A DNA stretch of 64,000 nt from Nymphaea colorata (GCF_008831285.2 NC_045143.1:25753662-25817661); one strand, 5' to 3'. Shown: positions 49,349 to 61,730, numbered from the stretch's first letter. The notes: generated by a model not told the origin, from the letters alone. Numbers and translations: made by a program.

Positions 49349-50852
49349 GGAAAAGCAGAGAGGGAAAAAGAGAATGAATCTCGAGCTCTTTTAATACGAA
49401 AATTTCATTGTATTCATCTTTCATCTAAGCATCCTCCTTTTTATATCAAAATTAAACAAAGAGAGAAAAAGGATGGTATACCAATAAGAATAACTTATGA
49501 GAATTAGTGGAAGAGCGGCCCGCTCCTGGTTTTCATTCATTTGGGTTTTTTTCTAAAAGCAGCCACATAGAGGTGTTTGAGATGTTTTAAGAAAATGTTG
49601 AGTGTTTTGTTGTATAAATTAATTTATAACTTGAAAAGGCTACATATTTTTTTATTCTTATAAATCTTGATCTATTGCATTGGACGTTGGTGATTTCTTT
49701 ATCTTGTAAAATTGGAAATTCCAGACTTTGAGTGCTTATTTTACTCACTAAATAAATGGCCCTATTTTTGCGATATAGAAGAGTTTTGACAAAATATTAC
49801 TATAAAATTTTTAAAATAAAGCAAATACCTGTTAAGCAGTCGGTGGGCAAAAGAAGGGTTTTTATTAAGAAATTGAAAATGTGAAGGCACTTTTCAAAAT
49901 TACAGCAAGTTATCAATGATGACGTGAAAATTTTCTATAATAACCCCACCAACCGCTAAGGTTCTCTCGAAAATTTGCTGCCAAAAGCAAGCAGCCGGGA
50001 AGAGAGAGAGAGAGAGCATCAGAGCACTGACATGTAGACCTGGGCGGCGGGCCGAGCCACCGAGGGGCACCCGGGACCCAGGCCAGCTGATACAAGCGGC
50101 GTTGCCGATTAGTAATTTTTTTTGTCGGTCTTGTTTTTAAAATTATTTTGGGAGCCTGAGATTGATTGAAACTTAGGTACTGATCGTACTTGACGTGTAT
50201 GAATTTAGTTCTTTCTTGCTCTTCTTTTTCGGTGTCCTTCATTCTCAATCGACTGATTGAGTTGATAAGCCTAGTAGTTGTTTCTTGCTTTATCTTTTTC
50301 GAGAAACTCTGTTGAAGAATGTTTGGGATTTCTAGGACCGTTGGGCTTCAGGTGACTAGATTTGTGGAAGACCATTCAGTATGCCCATGGATTGGATGTA
50401 TTCATGATTGTTTTGTTCCTTCTCATTCTCATTTCTTGGAGATGAAAAAAATTTTCCAACTTCGTCTGTTTTGGTGTGTAACTCTGGGATTTCTGGTTGG
50501 ATTGTTGGTTTCGGTGATAGAGTTGCTGGAAGATCGTTTAGTGTGTGAGGCATTAGAATTTTCAAATTCTCCTTTGGATTCACACTCTTGAATTCGTTGA
50601 TGTTGTCTGTTTTTGTTGTAGCTTTGTGTGTTGTTTGTGCCATCTTCCATGGATTCATCACTCAATCTCTAGTTCAATATATTTGTTCAGGAGAGGACCG
50701 TTTTGTTTGACAATCTTCTTAGTGCTGGCTAATATCTGCAACTTTCCTCTCTCTCTCTCTTTCTCTCTGAAATTTCTCCCAGCTCACCTTGCTGATTATT
50801 TAGTGCCTTATCTCACTTTACAAATAACTTAGTGGGCAAGAATGTAAAAATT

Positions 50853-51441
50853 CCAAAATGGCAAGAAAGCAACATTTTTAGATAGATAAAGGCAGAAACC
50901 TGGGAAATACTTAAGGAGTCAAGAAGAGCAATCTTGCTCTCCATCTTACTCAATGTAAACCTTCTCTATGTTTATTTTTCTTTAGTTCTTGTCATAATTG
51001 AAGTTTTTTCAAGAATTCTTATGGCATCTGTGGGTTTTCCTTGGCATTTTATGAACTTTATAAAATTTGTCTAATTGCTAACCCTCTTTTTGGTTTTCCT
51101 TCGTGTAAAAAAGGGTGTTTTGGACATTTATTTGTTATGAAATAGAATTAAGTCTTGTTGAGACTTGAAGAATTAGGAGTTTTTAGTGGATAGGCAAGCT
51201 ACTTAAATGTATTTGCTGAAATGCCGGTTCCTGATTTCAGTTTTGATATTTGAGTTATTACTTTACTATGAAACGTTTTTCAATCGTACAACTGTGGCAA
51301 ATAATTGAATATTGAGCTGCAATCAAGGGTAAACTGTTCTTTATGGTTATGGTATGTTAAATGCAAATACTTGGTCACCAGTGTTTAAAAAAACACAATG
51401 TTCTCATGTGGAAAATGATTTAATACCTAAGTAGCTTATGA
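50853..51441 (+). repeat. Direct duplication D, copy 2
   Basis: Homologue of 48391-48985, about 2.46 kb downstream, diverged by many substitutions and small indels. No open frame is shared by the two copies. Confidence 0.85.
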
Positions 51442-54400
51442 CGTGGACACTTTGTTTTTGTTGTCATCATGTTCAACGAATGTGTGAGCAATACCATTTT
51501 ATGATGGCATTGCAAGTGGGTGTTTACTGTTTTGGCAAAATATAATTATAATGTTTTTTCAAAATAAAGTAAGTACCTGTTATGCACATAACAACTTTTG
51601 ATCCTACCATGACTCACATCGATTAGGACCATCTAATATCACAATAGGCCCTCTTTGTAGTTGAAAGGTTAACTTCTTTCTTGAAATGGTTGATCCCTCC
51701 CTGCAATTGTTGAGCATGCGAAAACCATTTTGAATTCTAATTAGATTGTTACTTTCTTGTTTCTATTATGAAATCAAGATCACAATTTTTACCACATCTA
51801 CGTCTTGATACGACGTCCCAACAACCAAATAGATACACCCTTTGCCTGACCAAAGAAAAAGCCATTGTTCAAGGCATCTTATGGGGGTTTTCCTTTTCAC
51901 ATATGAGGGACTCTGGTCATTTCACATTTACAAGATCAGTTCCCACTTACTCCCCTGCCCTTTCCTAGCTGCTCTTCTTCTTGGATCTCTCTTCCCCACC
52001 CCATCTGGTGGGCACCATGGTCAGCTGCTCCTCCCATCGGCCGGAGTCGTACTTGCTCCACTGATCGACCATGCGCTGAGTTGGAACAACCAAGTTCGCC
52101 AAAAAATTTAGGGGCCAGTCAAAATAGTTTGCCAAAAAAATGGTACCAAATTGGTCAATCTCCATGAGAATTGAAAAGGAATGAATATTAAAAGTAATTG
52201 GAAAATGATAATATAAAACAATAATTGCACTATTTAGAATGAAGTAATTTTCATCTCAGATGTATATTTATATTTTTTCTATTTTGTAATTTTTTTAATT
52301 AAGACAAGTGTGTTCATCCTAGATGCACCCACAATCAATAATTTTGGTCTTCTTATTTTCAATCATTGCCTAGTACTAAATTGTAGCATCAAAATGACCA
52401 ACAAGGGGCTTGGCCCGGCCCAGTTAAATTTTAATCAAAAATATATATAATAAAAATATTATATGTATGCATTTATTTATTTAAAATTAATTAAAAATTG
52501 TCGAGCCTGGCCAAGCCGGGTGCCCACTTCTATCTACACATAATGTGTGTGCCCTTATTGCATTTTACTTCTTGATTTTGTTACATTACCTGGCGGTTGA
52601 TTTCTATCATAAGTCTATGTTGTTATCCCCGCCTGTTTGATTGTCACATCGAGATTGGGTGTTTTTGAAGCTGATGCTGTGTCAAAACAATAATTTGATC
52701 AAGACAGTATGTTACTATGTTCTCCCCTTTTCAGTACCGTAAGGAAAGCTTGAATTTTGGACGACAAAGCTTTGCTTCGAATTGCTTTTGGTGATTTTTC
52801 AGATACTGCCTATTGAAAAGTGAGCTTATTTTTATTGAAAATAAATGTTATAAACCTTATACTTTAATACAAGAATATGTTGTTATACCGCAAAGTCATC
52901 TGCAAATATGATTGAACAAACCAGCAGACTTCATATATACATCATCCATCCTCTACATATATGACAATAAAACAAACCTCATTTAAGGCTGGATTTTACT
53001 CTGAATGTCTCATACTAACGTCCGAGCCTGGCAAGAAGTTGAAATATGTTTGTATCGATCACTGATCATTTGGAAATTTGTTCGGTATTTTAAGGGAAGC
53101 ATGAATGAATATAAGTCATCACACACTCAAAACATTTTCCCAAGATACTGACCAAAAGTCTGCGATATTCTCGTGTCCCTCCTCTCCGAGAGAATAGCAA
53201 GAGGGACAGTGTGGCCTCCTCCCTCCTCTCGCTTCCAACCTCTTCTTCTTGTCTCTTTCTTGTCATGCCTCTGACCGCTCGCCATTCTTGCTCAGCCTCT
53301 GATCGCTCGCCATTGGCATTGTCTCCTCTTCTTTTACCGTCCCTCTCGCTGTGTTTGTCTGAAGGGAGAGAGACCTGCTTCTCTCTGTCGATTTTTCTGC
53401 TCCGAGTCACTTGGATGTCCACAAAGACACAGGCATGCTTTCTCAACAATGGCATCTCTTGAAAGCATCTTTTTACGGGGGTCCCATTGGACCAATCCGT
53501 AATGTGTCTGAACCGCAAGAGGGAAGCGTTCTGTGTCCCAACCACAGAATCGGAATGAACTCCGTGTCCGAACCACGGTTGATCTATTTCACTTATTATC
53601 GGCGCTTCCATGGCATTCTCTTATTGTTTCAGCTCCGCCTAGATCATCTGATTCCTGTGCTGCAAACTCTCTGCTCAATACCACATGATGTAAGAGTGCT
53701 TTAATAGAGGTGGAAAATTTATGAGGATCTATCCCTACTCACCTTTGGTATTCTAAGTTCGTGTTCATCGACCGTGGTCATTCGCTAAGGAGGTCATTCA
53801 TCTTCATTCTTCTCTTTGTGCACTATTGTAGGAACCAGTGTAAGTCTTATATATTTATTTTTATGCTTGAGCATGTGCATTTGAAGGCTAGTATTACTTC
53901 AAAACTCCAACAATTGGCATTAAAGACAAGTTCTATACTCCTGTGTATCATGTACTGTTTGTTTGTTATTGAGAGAGAGGAGGGCAGATTGTCACTGGCC
54001 ATTTCGAATCTCTCTCGCTCTCGTGCTCTTGCACACTCTCTGTCTCTGCATTCCCTCTCTCTCTTGTAACTACTCTTTTCTATTTTAAAAATAAAATAAG
54101 AAGGGGTTGCTAGCGAGGGGCTCTGTCCCATCCACCGGCAGCATCCAGCAAACCCCTCTTTAGGTATACGAGAAAGAGACATAGATGGAAGGCCATTGGG
54201 CCCTCCCTGAAGCAAATCAAAGGAGCACGGAAGCCCTTCTCTCTATCACCGATGGAAACCACTGACAAAAAAGGAGGGCATGTGCCACCAAGCGGCAGGC
54301 CTGCCTTTTTTTTTTCCCGTCAATAGAAGTGCCTCCTTCTGGACAAGAGGGAGAGAAGCAGATGAGGAACACATACCCAGGCAGCCTCGTGTCTCTTTGC

Positions 54401-54849
54401 CTTGCAGCAGCACCAGCAGAACAGACCCCGTCAGGGGCCTGGTCCGTTGTGAAAAAGACGACAAAATGGGGAGGGCCCCTCCTATCATAATGGAGATGGG
54501 GAGGGCTTTTGCCCACCCTTCCAACAGCACAGGGGGAGTAAAGTGTATTGTTATGCCATGGTTTATCACCAAAGTGAGGCCGCAATGGCCTCTCACACTT
54601 GCTTAGGAAAAAAAAATATAAAGGGCCTTATTATTATATTTGTTATTTCATTGTATTGATCAAGCATGAATGGTCACGTATATCTTTTGTCACTTCCATT
54701 GCCTAATTTTGTTATTTTTTATGGCTCAAGTAATATTCTCATTTTTTATACATCTAATTCTACTATTGAAAAGAAATTGTATTGTTGACATTAGGATATA
54801 CGGATCTATACCTAACACTTCATGTGAATGAGTCTGCCCTTTTAACTAA
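51442..54849. other. Interval without a recognised gene
   Basis: 52395-52540 has GGCTTGGCCCGGCCCAG and, inverted, GGCCAAGCCGGGTGCCCAC around an AT core, a common plant repeat style. The open frame 53090-53611 (minus, 173 codons) is rich in Arg/Glu and overlaps a C/T-rich tract with repeated GCTCGCCATT and GTGTCCGAACCAC words. 54217-54606 is open on both strands. None resembles a known family, and I treat them as compositional or repeat-derived. Confidence 0.45.
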
Positions 54850-56277
54850 TAAAAAGACAACACATGAGAAAGCAATCTTTGAAAAGTGTGAGCAATCTAA
54901 TCGCCTTCGCTTGCTGCTTCTGTAGTTTAGAATTGCTAATCCTTTGGTCCTCTTAGTCCACTTGATTCTATCATTTCCACCTGCTGAATAAGGTTCTTTC
55001 AACATCTCTTACAACATGCATAATGATGGATAGACATTCAATGATGTGATGTCCAAGTGTGTTGAGGAAGAAGAGAGATTGAAGAGTGAGAATGTGCATA
55101 GTGCACATGTGGCTTCTCATAAAAATGAACATAAAATCGGACCAAAGAAGAATGTCATAAAGAAAAAGGCTAAAAAGTCCGCTACATGAACATCTAACCA
55201 ATCTACTATCAATCCTCAAAAAGATGTCTCTTCTATGAAGTGCTTCATCTGTAAGAAGAAATGACATAAAAAGACAAATTGTGAAAAGTATGTGAACTGT
55301 TGGCTAGGAAAGATAATTTATCATTAATTTCTCATGAATGTAACTTGATTAATATTCCAGTTAATAATTGGTGGGTTAATTTGAGTGACATTGTGTATAT
55401 TGCCCATACCTTACAGGCTTTTATGAACAAAAGGGAGCCAATGGAACATAAGAGAAGTACTTTCTTTGCAGACAAATGCATTCAAATGTCAAGGCCGCTG
55501 GTACTTGAAGGTGATGCTAGAGAGTGGTTTTGTTTTAAACTTAAGTGGATACATTTTATGTATCATCTTATAGCAGAAACCTTGTTTCTATTTTTTGACT
55601 AGATAAACTTGGATACTATTTTAATTTGAAAATTCAAATTTATTTATTTAGAAAGATTCAATCTGGATTGGTTATACATGTTTGACTGATTAACTACGAT
55701 CCATGAGTCTCTATCTTGTGGCAATATATCAATTGGTAATAAATGTGGCATGTTGAATGAAATTCTATATGTTTTGGCACTATCGCTTAGGACATATTAA
55801 GTATAAGCAGAGTAACACATACAAGAAATGTGCTAAAATGAGCAACAACAAAGTAGAAATTATTCATACAGATGTATGCAGACCGTTTGCCCTATGTTAT
55901 ATGGGCGAAAGGTATTTTGTCTCTTTTATTGACTATTACTGCTAATTCATCACTATTTTTTATTTGAGAAATTGGAAGTCCATTAAGCTTTGAAAGACTT
56001 TAAGAATGAGGTCGAAAAACAAAATGGAGAAGTAATGCAAGTGTCTGATCAGATAGAGGTGGTGAGTACTATGGATGTTTTACTGTGATGGGGTAACAGG
56101 AGGGACCTTTAGCATGTTTTCTCTAGGAAGAAGGCAGTGTACCTCAGTGCACTATGTCTACTAGTGCATATTAGAATGGTACAACTGAAAGAAGAAATCA
56201 TATGCTTAAAGAAATGGTTCATCATATGTTGAATTATTCACCACTCTTTATTGGGTTGTGGAGTGAGGCTTTTAAGG
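54850..56277 (+). pseudogene. Copia-5 gag-protease-integrase remnant, heavily decayed
   Basis: Plus strand. Frames show a gag end (TFNDVMSKCVEEEERLKSEN), a CCHC knuckle with its Gly lost to a stop (MKCFICKKK, stop, HKKTNCEKY), and the protease lead (NWWVNLS; normally W-x-DSG). The integrase HHCC start WHYRLGHI and VEIIHTDVCRPFALC follow, then the ERRNHMLKEMVHHMLNYSP region around 56190. Nearly every block is in a different frame or broken by stops. No RT, LTR or PPT was found. It belongs to another copia lineage than copia-1/2. Confidence 0.82.
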
Positions 56278-56284
56278 ATAGCTA

Positions 56285-57056
56285 CACACAATTTGAATAA
56301 CCGCTAAGGTATTTATACCGGTGTTCTCTAGCACCAGTAGAAATTTCACCGCTATAAACCTATAACAGCAATTTAGCACCGCTATATTACCTGAACCCAT
56401 AACGTAGCCACCACTGTTATTTGAATCACACAACTCAATGCATGAAATGTGCACCTCGAGTGCCTACCTATAGCTCATGTCTATCTCTCCCTTTACCTCT
56501 GTTTTGTAATTAATACTTGTATTTTTTTTTCATTTTTCTATTTCACATTTTTTTGTTTAATTTTTTTCTCAGCTACATGGTAGAATTAGATAAAAGCGAT
56601 AAGTGCTAATTTATTGAAGGTTCTATGTTGAATGAAATAGTATAAGTTAATAAATGTTGGATAAAAATCATAGAGTTTCGTGAATTTATTGAACGTATAA
56701 CCATTTGACCAAACCGGTGCTCTCATGAGTATGTTGTTTAAATAAACCAAAGTAATGTTTTTCTTCATCCGCAATACTTATAAGGAATTAAATATTTTAC
56801 AAACTTTTATGTATAATTGTTGATAACAACTAATGAAACTTTCTCGCAAATAGCAAAACAGTGCCATCCTTCATGTCTGATTTTGGCGCCAGAAAAAAAA
56901 AGGATTTTTTGCTCTTGTTTCTAATTTCTGACATGATTTTTGTTGATATAATATGTTAGATTATTTTTGCCATGAAACTTAAGCTTCACTATGCATCGCT
57001 TAGCAACACATTGCATCACCAACTTAGTGCATTGCTTCGCCTTGTTATACTTCACA
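56285..57056 (-). repeat. Repeat C, copy 2 (inverted relative to 42.8-43.7 kb)
   Basis: Reverse complement of 42826-43655. ACC-GCTATAAACCTATAACAG and CACCGCTATATTACC words lie near 56335-56400. It has a single copy of the 47-bp unit duplicated in copy 1. It abuts both the copia-5 remnant and the exon-like segment at 57062. Confidence 0.88.
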
Positions 57057-57061
57057 ACAAA

Positions 57062-57294
57062 TCAGCAGTTTCACCATTTAGGTCCTTCTCAACAATCTCC
57101 TCTTGGGGATCTAGAACAAAAGAGCTACCAAAGACAGAAGATGAAGACGACTGCAGGCCATCATTGATTGCATCAGTTTGCTGTGTTCTCCCTTGAACAA
57201 AACCAGCTTGATTTTGCGATTGAGATTGCAAAGACGTTGATGAGAATGTGGTGCCATGCTCCCCTGTAGTCTGTCCAGATGTATTTTCATCCAT
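57062..57294 (-). CDS. Candidate coding exon, unknown product
   Basis: On the minus strand a good acceptor (TGATTTCTTTGCAG, ending at 57296) is followed within two bases by ATG and about 78 open codons. The protein is polar, with Gln/Ser-rich parts (SSTSLQSQSQNQAGF, LQSSSSSVFGSSF). A possible donor, AATG|GTGAAA, lies at about 57074, and otherwise the frame stops at 57052 inside repeat C. No family recognised. It may be the first coding exon of a gene whose 5' UTR lies to the right, now interrupted by repeat C. Confidence 0.35.
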
Positions 57295-58717
57295 TCTGCA
57301 AAGAAATCAGAATGAGAACAAAAACCACCAGAATCATTATCGCCAATACCTGTATGAAAGCTACTCCACTGCACCTACTCTACTCCATTGGATACTGTAA
57401 ATATAAACAGTATCAAATGTTTAAATCAACATCTATGCACAATTCATAAATACTCGAACCATACTCATTGGATATATATGAGACTTTCACTATAAAGTAT
57501 ACAAAATTAGATAAAACACATACATATTCCCATCAGTGATTAAACATTTACATAAGTATTCAGAAGACCTTCAACGTTAAATACAAATCCAAGTGCATGT
57601 GTAGAGTATCCATAGAAGCAAGTACATATGTAGCTTCATGTACGCATCCACCATAACAAAAAGAAGCTCAACAAAATCAAATCTGCCCCTTGCACCACCT
57701 TTGAACAAGACGTCATACTTATGTCGGGGCTTCATCTTTGAACAAGACGTCATAACAGCTGATGAACTGAAAATGAAAATACATACATGTCTAATGGCAA
57801 GCATAAGGGCATAGCAAGTGCTGAACTAGAAATCAGTAACTAATGACATTGACGACAGAAAATTCCAAAGATATTATCACAAACATAAGATTTAGTTGTT
57901 AAATTATGCAGTTACTAAATGAATAATATTCAAAATAATGGAAGAAAGCAATTGACTTGCTGCTTTCAATGTCTACATCAAAAATTGTAATGCAGTTTCG
58001 TCTCCAACTTGAAATAAAGGTCCACTACATCATTAAAATATGTAAACTAACAACTACTCTGTTTATGCATCAACAGTAATGAAGAATGCCAAAGAGAGGA
58101 GATCCATCTCAGCCATCTAGTTAAAAAGAAACATACATAATCAAGGCATTCTAATTCCAAAATACACAAATGTTTGGCATGGCATGCAGAAATGTAGTCT
58201 GAGATCTTCCTCGGGTTGTCTTCCTTTAAAAGTAATCAACGGTGTTTGCCCATGGGGTACCATCTCTTTGAAACTTTTTTATTCTAGAAGATACCAGGTA
58301 TGTGTTTTAGGCTTTTAGCAGTCCTTTCAGACAGCAAAAACATAAACTGCATTATGCAGATAAAGATACCATGCATAAGCCCATTCCATGATGTTTCATG
58401 AAGCCTTATAGCTTTCTTGAATCAAACTGAACTCCCCTGTGGCAACATTCTATGAAGGGGATTTGCTGATCAACTTGCAATAAAACAAAAAAGTAGGAAT
58501 CAACTTGTTGATCATGTTTGCCATAAATTAAGGAGAGTTCTCCCACACAGATGCCTTTCATTGGAACTTGCTGATCATGCCTTAAATAAGAATCCTCCCA
58601 AGACCGTTATATTTCATCTAGCCTGAATCCAATCGAGTCGAATCAAATCACTGAGTTCAAAAATCTAAACTATTTGATGCAAATGTTAAAGACACAAGAA
58701 AATGCAAAATGAAGTGA
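57295..58717. other. Gene-less interval (possible intron)
   Basis: No exon recognised on either strand. It would be intronic if the 57-kb exon and a 60.5-kb leader belong to one minus-strand gene. Confidence 0.45.
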
Positions 58718-59041
58718 ATGTGCACTTTCCTTTATTATGGCCCATACCAGCAACCAACTTAAAAGAGTAGAAGCGTAGAAGAAAATCAATTTCATGCTGG
58801 TAATCTCGAAGACACCCATTACTAATCTGTGCATGGAGAGAAAAAGAGATTGGGAGATATCAGTACTTGGGAAGCATGCACTACCCATTACTAATATGTT
58901 TATGGAGAGAGAGAGAGATCTGTACTTGGGAAACATGCACCTTCCCTTTATGGTCTATAATAACAGCCAACTTAAAAGAATTAGAAGCATAGCAGAAAAG
59001 CAAATTCATGCTAATAATCTCGAAGACACCCATTACTAATA
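58718..59041. repeat. About 107-bp direct repeat pair, 217 bp apart
   Basis: 58718-58828 and 58935-59041 share CCAACTTAAAAGA-TAGAAGC and AATCTCGAAGACACCCATTA. Part of the unit (ACCCATTACTAATATG, GTACTTGGGAA-CATGCAC) occurs a third time between them. Confidence 0.88.
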
Positions 59042-59535
59042 TGTGTGTGTGTGTGTGAGATAGAGATAGAGAGGGAGGGAGAGAGAGGCCTTCTGTTTTT
59101 ACTAAGAAATGATTATTGATCTCTGCAAGGTATCACTCATTCCAGATGTTTAGTGAAAGGAAAAAGGAACATAGAAAGCTTTAGTCTATATTGTGAATAA
59201 GATTGGGTTTATCCGAGCATTTGATATTTGAATTGGGGAACAACTAAAATTTATTAGTTTTACTGAGGATTTGCTCAACGTTTTTTCTACTCTTTCTCTA
59301 AAGTGTGTCATCAAATCAAATTTAATTTTCTTGAGAATTTATTTTATGGGAATTGGACAAAAATGATGGAAGTTATTAATACCCTATGATGTATGCATGT
59401 GCATGTATTATTTACAATACATTGATATGCATGTGAACTATATTCTAAAAGATAGTGCATTGAAGCTTTTATGTTGCATGCCATGAAAGAGATGTCACTT
59501 ATGGGATTGTTCAGCGATTGAGTCTTATCTTATAG
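59042..59535. other. GT/GA-rich start, then gene-less sequence
   Basis: 59041-59088 is a GT then GA-rich microsatellite. No exon could be linked to the exon chain that follows. Confidence 0.5.
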
Positions 59536-60166
59536 GGCAGATGTAGCTATGAAGATCATTCTGATATACTCCGTCTTATTGTAGACCTTGTGGAGGCAAG
59601 CTGATATGCTGACAACCCTGAATGGAGGTTAACATGATTCTGAACCTTAAAGTGAAAATTTAACTAGCTTAGCAATGGCCACTTCTCATGAAAAGATCTT
59701 AGTTCAATTATGAATAGTTTTAGTCATTTTATCCTATCTAAGCTTCATTTTCTCTCCAGTGTTGATGAAGAAGTTGCCAAAGATATTCAACTCTTAGATT
59801 CTATTGCTGAAAAACAAACACAGATATTTTATAAGGAGTGGAAGCTGTTTCCAGCAGATGTTCAGATCCAATCGCTGTATCCTCTGTAAGTGTTTACCTA
59901 TAAACACTGAAATGAGTTCATAAGTATACTTGTGGTTTTCTTTTGTATGCACTGTCTGCTATGTATCTAAAACATTTTCCTATTCAGTAAATAAGAAAAC
60001 AGTAAAATCTTTTGTTTGGAACAACACCAACATAAAAAAGAATGGCTTTCTCTTCAGAAATGAGAGATTCCATCCACAAGACAGAAGAGGGGCAGAGCTT
60101 GATGAGTCTGTTCTAGCTCCAAGCTTTTTCAAAGAAAAAGACAGGAACATTCAATTGTCGAGCTAA
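59536..60166 (+). pseudogene. Three-exon 3' end of an unrecognised plant gene, with one stop
   Basis: Exon A 59536-59627 (acceptor TCTTATAG, donor AG|GTTAAC), exon B 59760-59885 (acceptor TTTTCTCTCCAG, donor CT|GTAAGT) and exon C 60058-60166 (acceptor TTCTCTTCAG, ending TAA). Exon A to B joins with 2+1 bases and B to C with 2+1 bases, keeping one frame. Fragments are LRLIVDLVEAS (A), [20 protein letters not shown] (B) and FHPQDRRGAELDESVLAPSF (C). A TGA at 59602-59604 interrupts exon A. I do not recognise the protein. Upstream exons were not found. It could be a decayed or captured gene, or a real gene if exon A is shorter or false. Confidence 0.45.
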
Positions 60167-60644
60167 TTGATAGGCACGAGTTAAGAAGTTAATGCATTTG
60201 CAAAGAAACCAGTCAACAACTAAATGTACAAACTTGACAAAATCGATCTCTGCGACAAGAAACCCTCACAAAAGAAAAAGGGATAGAGAAACAGACTGGA
60301 CTTTCTACATGGAAGGCACCGGGAAAAAAAATTCTTTCACAGTAGGAGCCAAAATAGAAAGAAGGATTTCCAAAAATTCAGCGAGAAACGGAAAAAAAAA
60401 TTAAATACTATTCACCATTCATGTTCAAACACTAACCTTTCCATGAAAACCTTGCAGATCTGCTCACCGAGTAACAATCGAGCCCAAATTTGTTGCTGCA
60501 GAGAGGAAGAGACAGATTCCTGCGCTACGGTAACAGGGCGAGCCAAAATCAGTGTTTCCTAGCATGGAAGCCGCTGCACAAATGATAGATGAAGAGACAG
60601 AGGGCTTCTTCTTCAGCAAGGGCGAGAGAGATGAGGTGGGGATC
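60167..60644. other. Interval before the 36-bp repeat
   Basis: The minus strand at 60470-60545 has a leader-like sequence with a possible donor (CTCG|GTGAGC near 60470), which could be a 5' UTR exon of a minus-strand gene. This is speculative. Confidence 0.3.
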
Positions 60645-60780
60645 AGGAGAGTGAGAGGGCGAGAGAGACGACGAGGGAGCAGGAGAGTGAGAGGGCAAGA
60701 GAGACGACGAGGGAGCAAGAGAGTGAGAGGGCGAGAGAGACGACGAGGGAGCAGGAGAGTGAGAGGGTGAGAGAGACGAC
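60645..60780. repeat. 36-bp tandem repeat, about four units
   Basis: GTGAGAGGGC recurs at 60651, 60687, 60723 and, as GTGAGAGGGT, at 60759. Because 36 is a multiple of 3, both strands stay open (Arg/Gly-rich on plus; Ser/Pro-rich on minus). This explains the long frames at 60552-60770 and 60549-60965. Confidence 0.94.
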
Positions 60781-61724
60781 GACCAGCAGGCAGGACAGAG
60801 GCGACGGAGGCAACTGCGGGCCTGCGGCAAGAGGGAGAGGGAGGCGATGCGTGGGTGCCCTAACAGGCAGAAAAATAACATGGGCAAAATGTTTCCACCT
60901 TTCATGGTGGAAACATTTTCCGAAAAAAAATTTCCGGAAACGTGTTTAACGGTCATAATTTTCATTCCACCTTTGATGGAATGACATAAATTTTGAATAT
61001 TTGAAAATTTTCTCCATGGCTACAGGATATTTCCAGGCCATCAAATGGCCCCCAGAGTTTTTTCTGGAACCCCAATCTCTGTTCTGTGATTCTTCTTGCC
61101 GTTTTCTTTTGTCATATTTAGGAATGCCTAATTTTGAAGCATATTAAGAAATATTGCAAGCTTTTCGACTTTTAAGAACCAAAAGCCGAACTGATGATTC
61201 CCTATGCAATCCATCTCCTGTAGTTCATAGAGGTAGGTTTCCAAGATAAGGATAGGTATACTCTCTAAGACTGCCTTTCCAACCACTTTATACGGCAACC
61301 ATCTACATTATCCATTCATACATGAGTGGGATTTTTTATACACCCTTTTTTGCATTGGGGGCATTTGTTTGATCTGAAATATGAATTAGTCCACATTTTT
61401 CACACTAAATAAACATGTATAAACATTTAATGGGGTAACCTTTTTCATCAAATAGAAGACTCTTTTTTTTTTCTATTGGTTCATACATTGTAGAAGAGAA
61501 ACAAAAGGGCGTGAGATAATGAAATAATAACTCCTGCACATATTGTAGAAGAGAAATAGAAGCAAGTGAGATAATGAAATAACAACATTATTTCATATAC
61601 TTCTATTTCTCATATTTTTATATACACACTTTGTTATTTTAATCTCTTCTATATGTTCATTTATCTATGGCTCTATATATGTTGTTATTTCACTACTTTA
61701 TACGTGTCTTTTTTGCTTCTTGTA
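60781..61724. other. Interval with short direct and inverted repeats
   Basis: 61487-61587 holds two copies, 55 bp apart, of ATTGTAGAAGAGAAA followed by GTGAGATAATGAAATAA. An inverted match (TTATTTCATATACTTCTATTTCTCAT) follows at about 61590. No gene recognised. Confidence 0.5.
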
Positions 61725-61730
61725 GATCAA

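Larger units (their letters stand above)
48986..50852. other. Gene-less interval between the D copies
   Basis: Contains the 49-kb repeats and microsatellite listed separately. A 90-codon frame at 50319-50591 has a hydrophobic stretch but no recognised family and is not called. Confidence 0.5.

Noticed and set aside
53090-53611. 173-codon minus-strand frame
   Set aside because: Its middle is encoded by a C/T-rich tract and repeated short words, no family is recognisable, and no splice or promoter context supports it.
54217-54606. Frames of about 108-122 codons open on both strands
   Set aside because: Both strands are open over the same bases and neither product is recognisable, so coding cannot be supported.
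60549-60965. 138-codon Ser/Pro repeat protein on the minus strand
   Set aside because: The frame is explained by the 36-bp tandem repeat.
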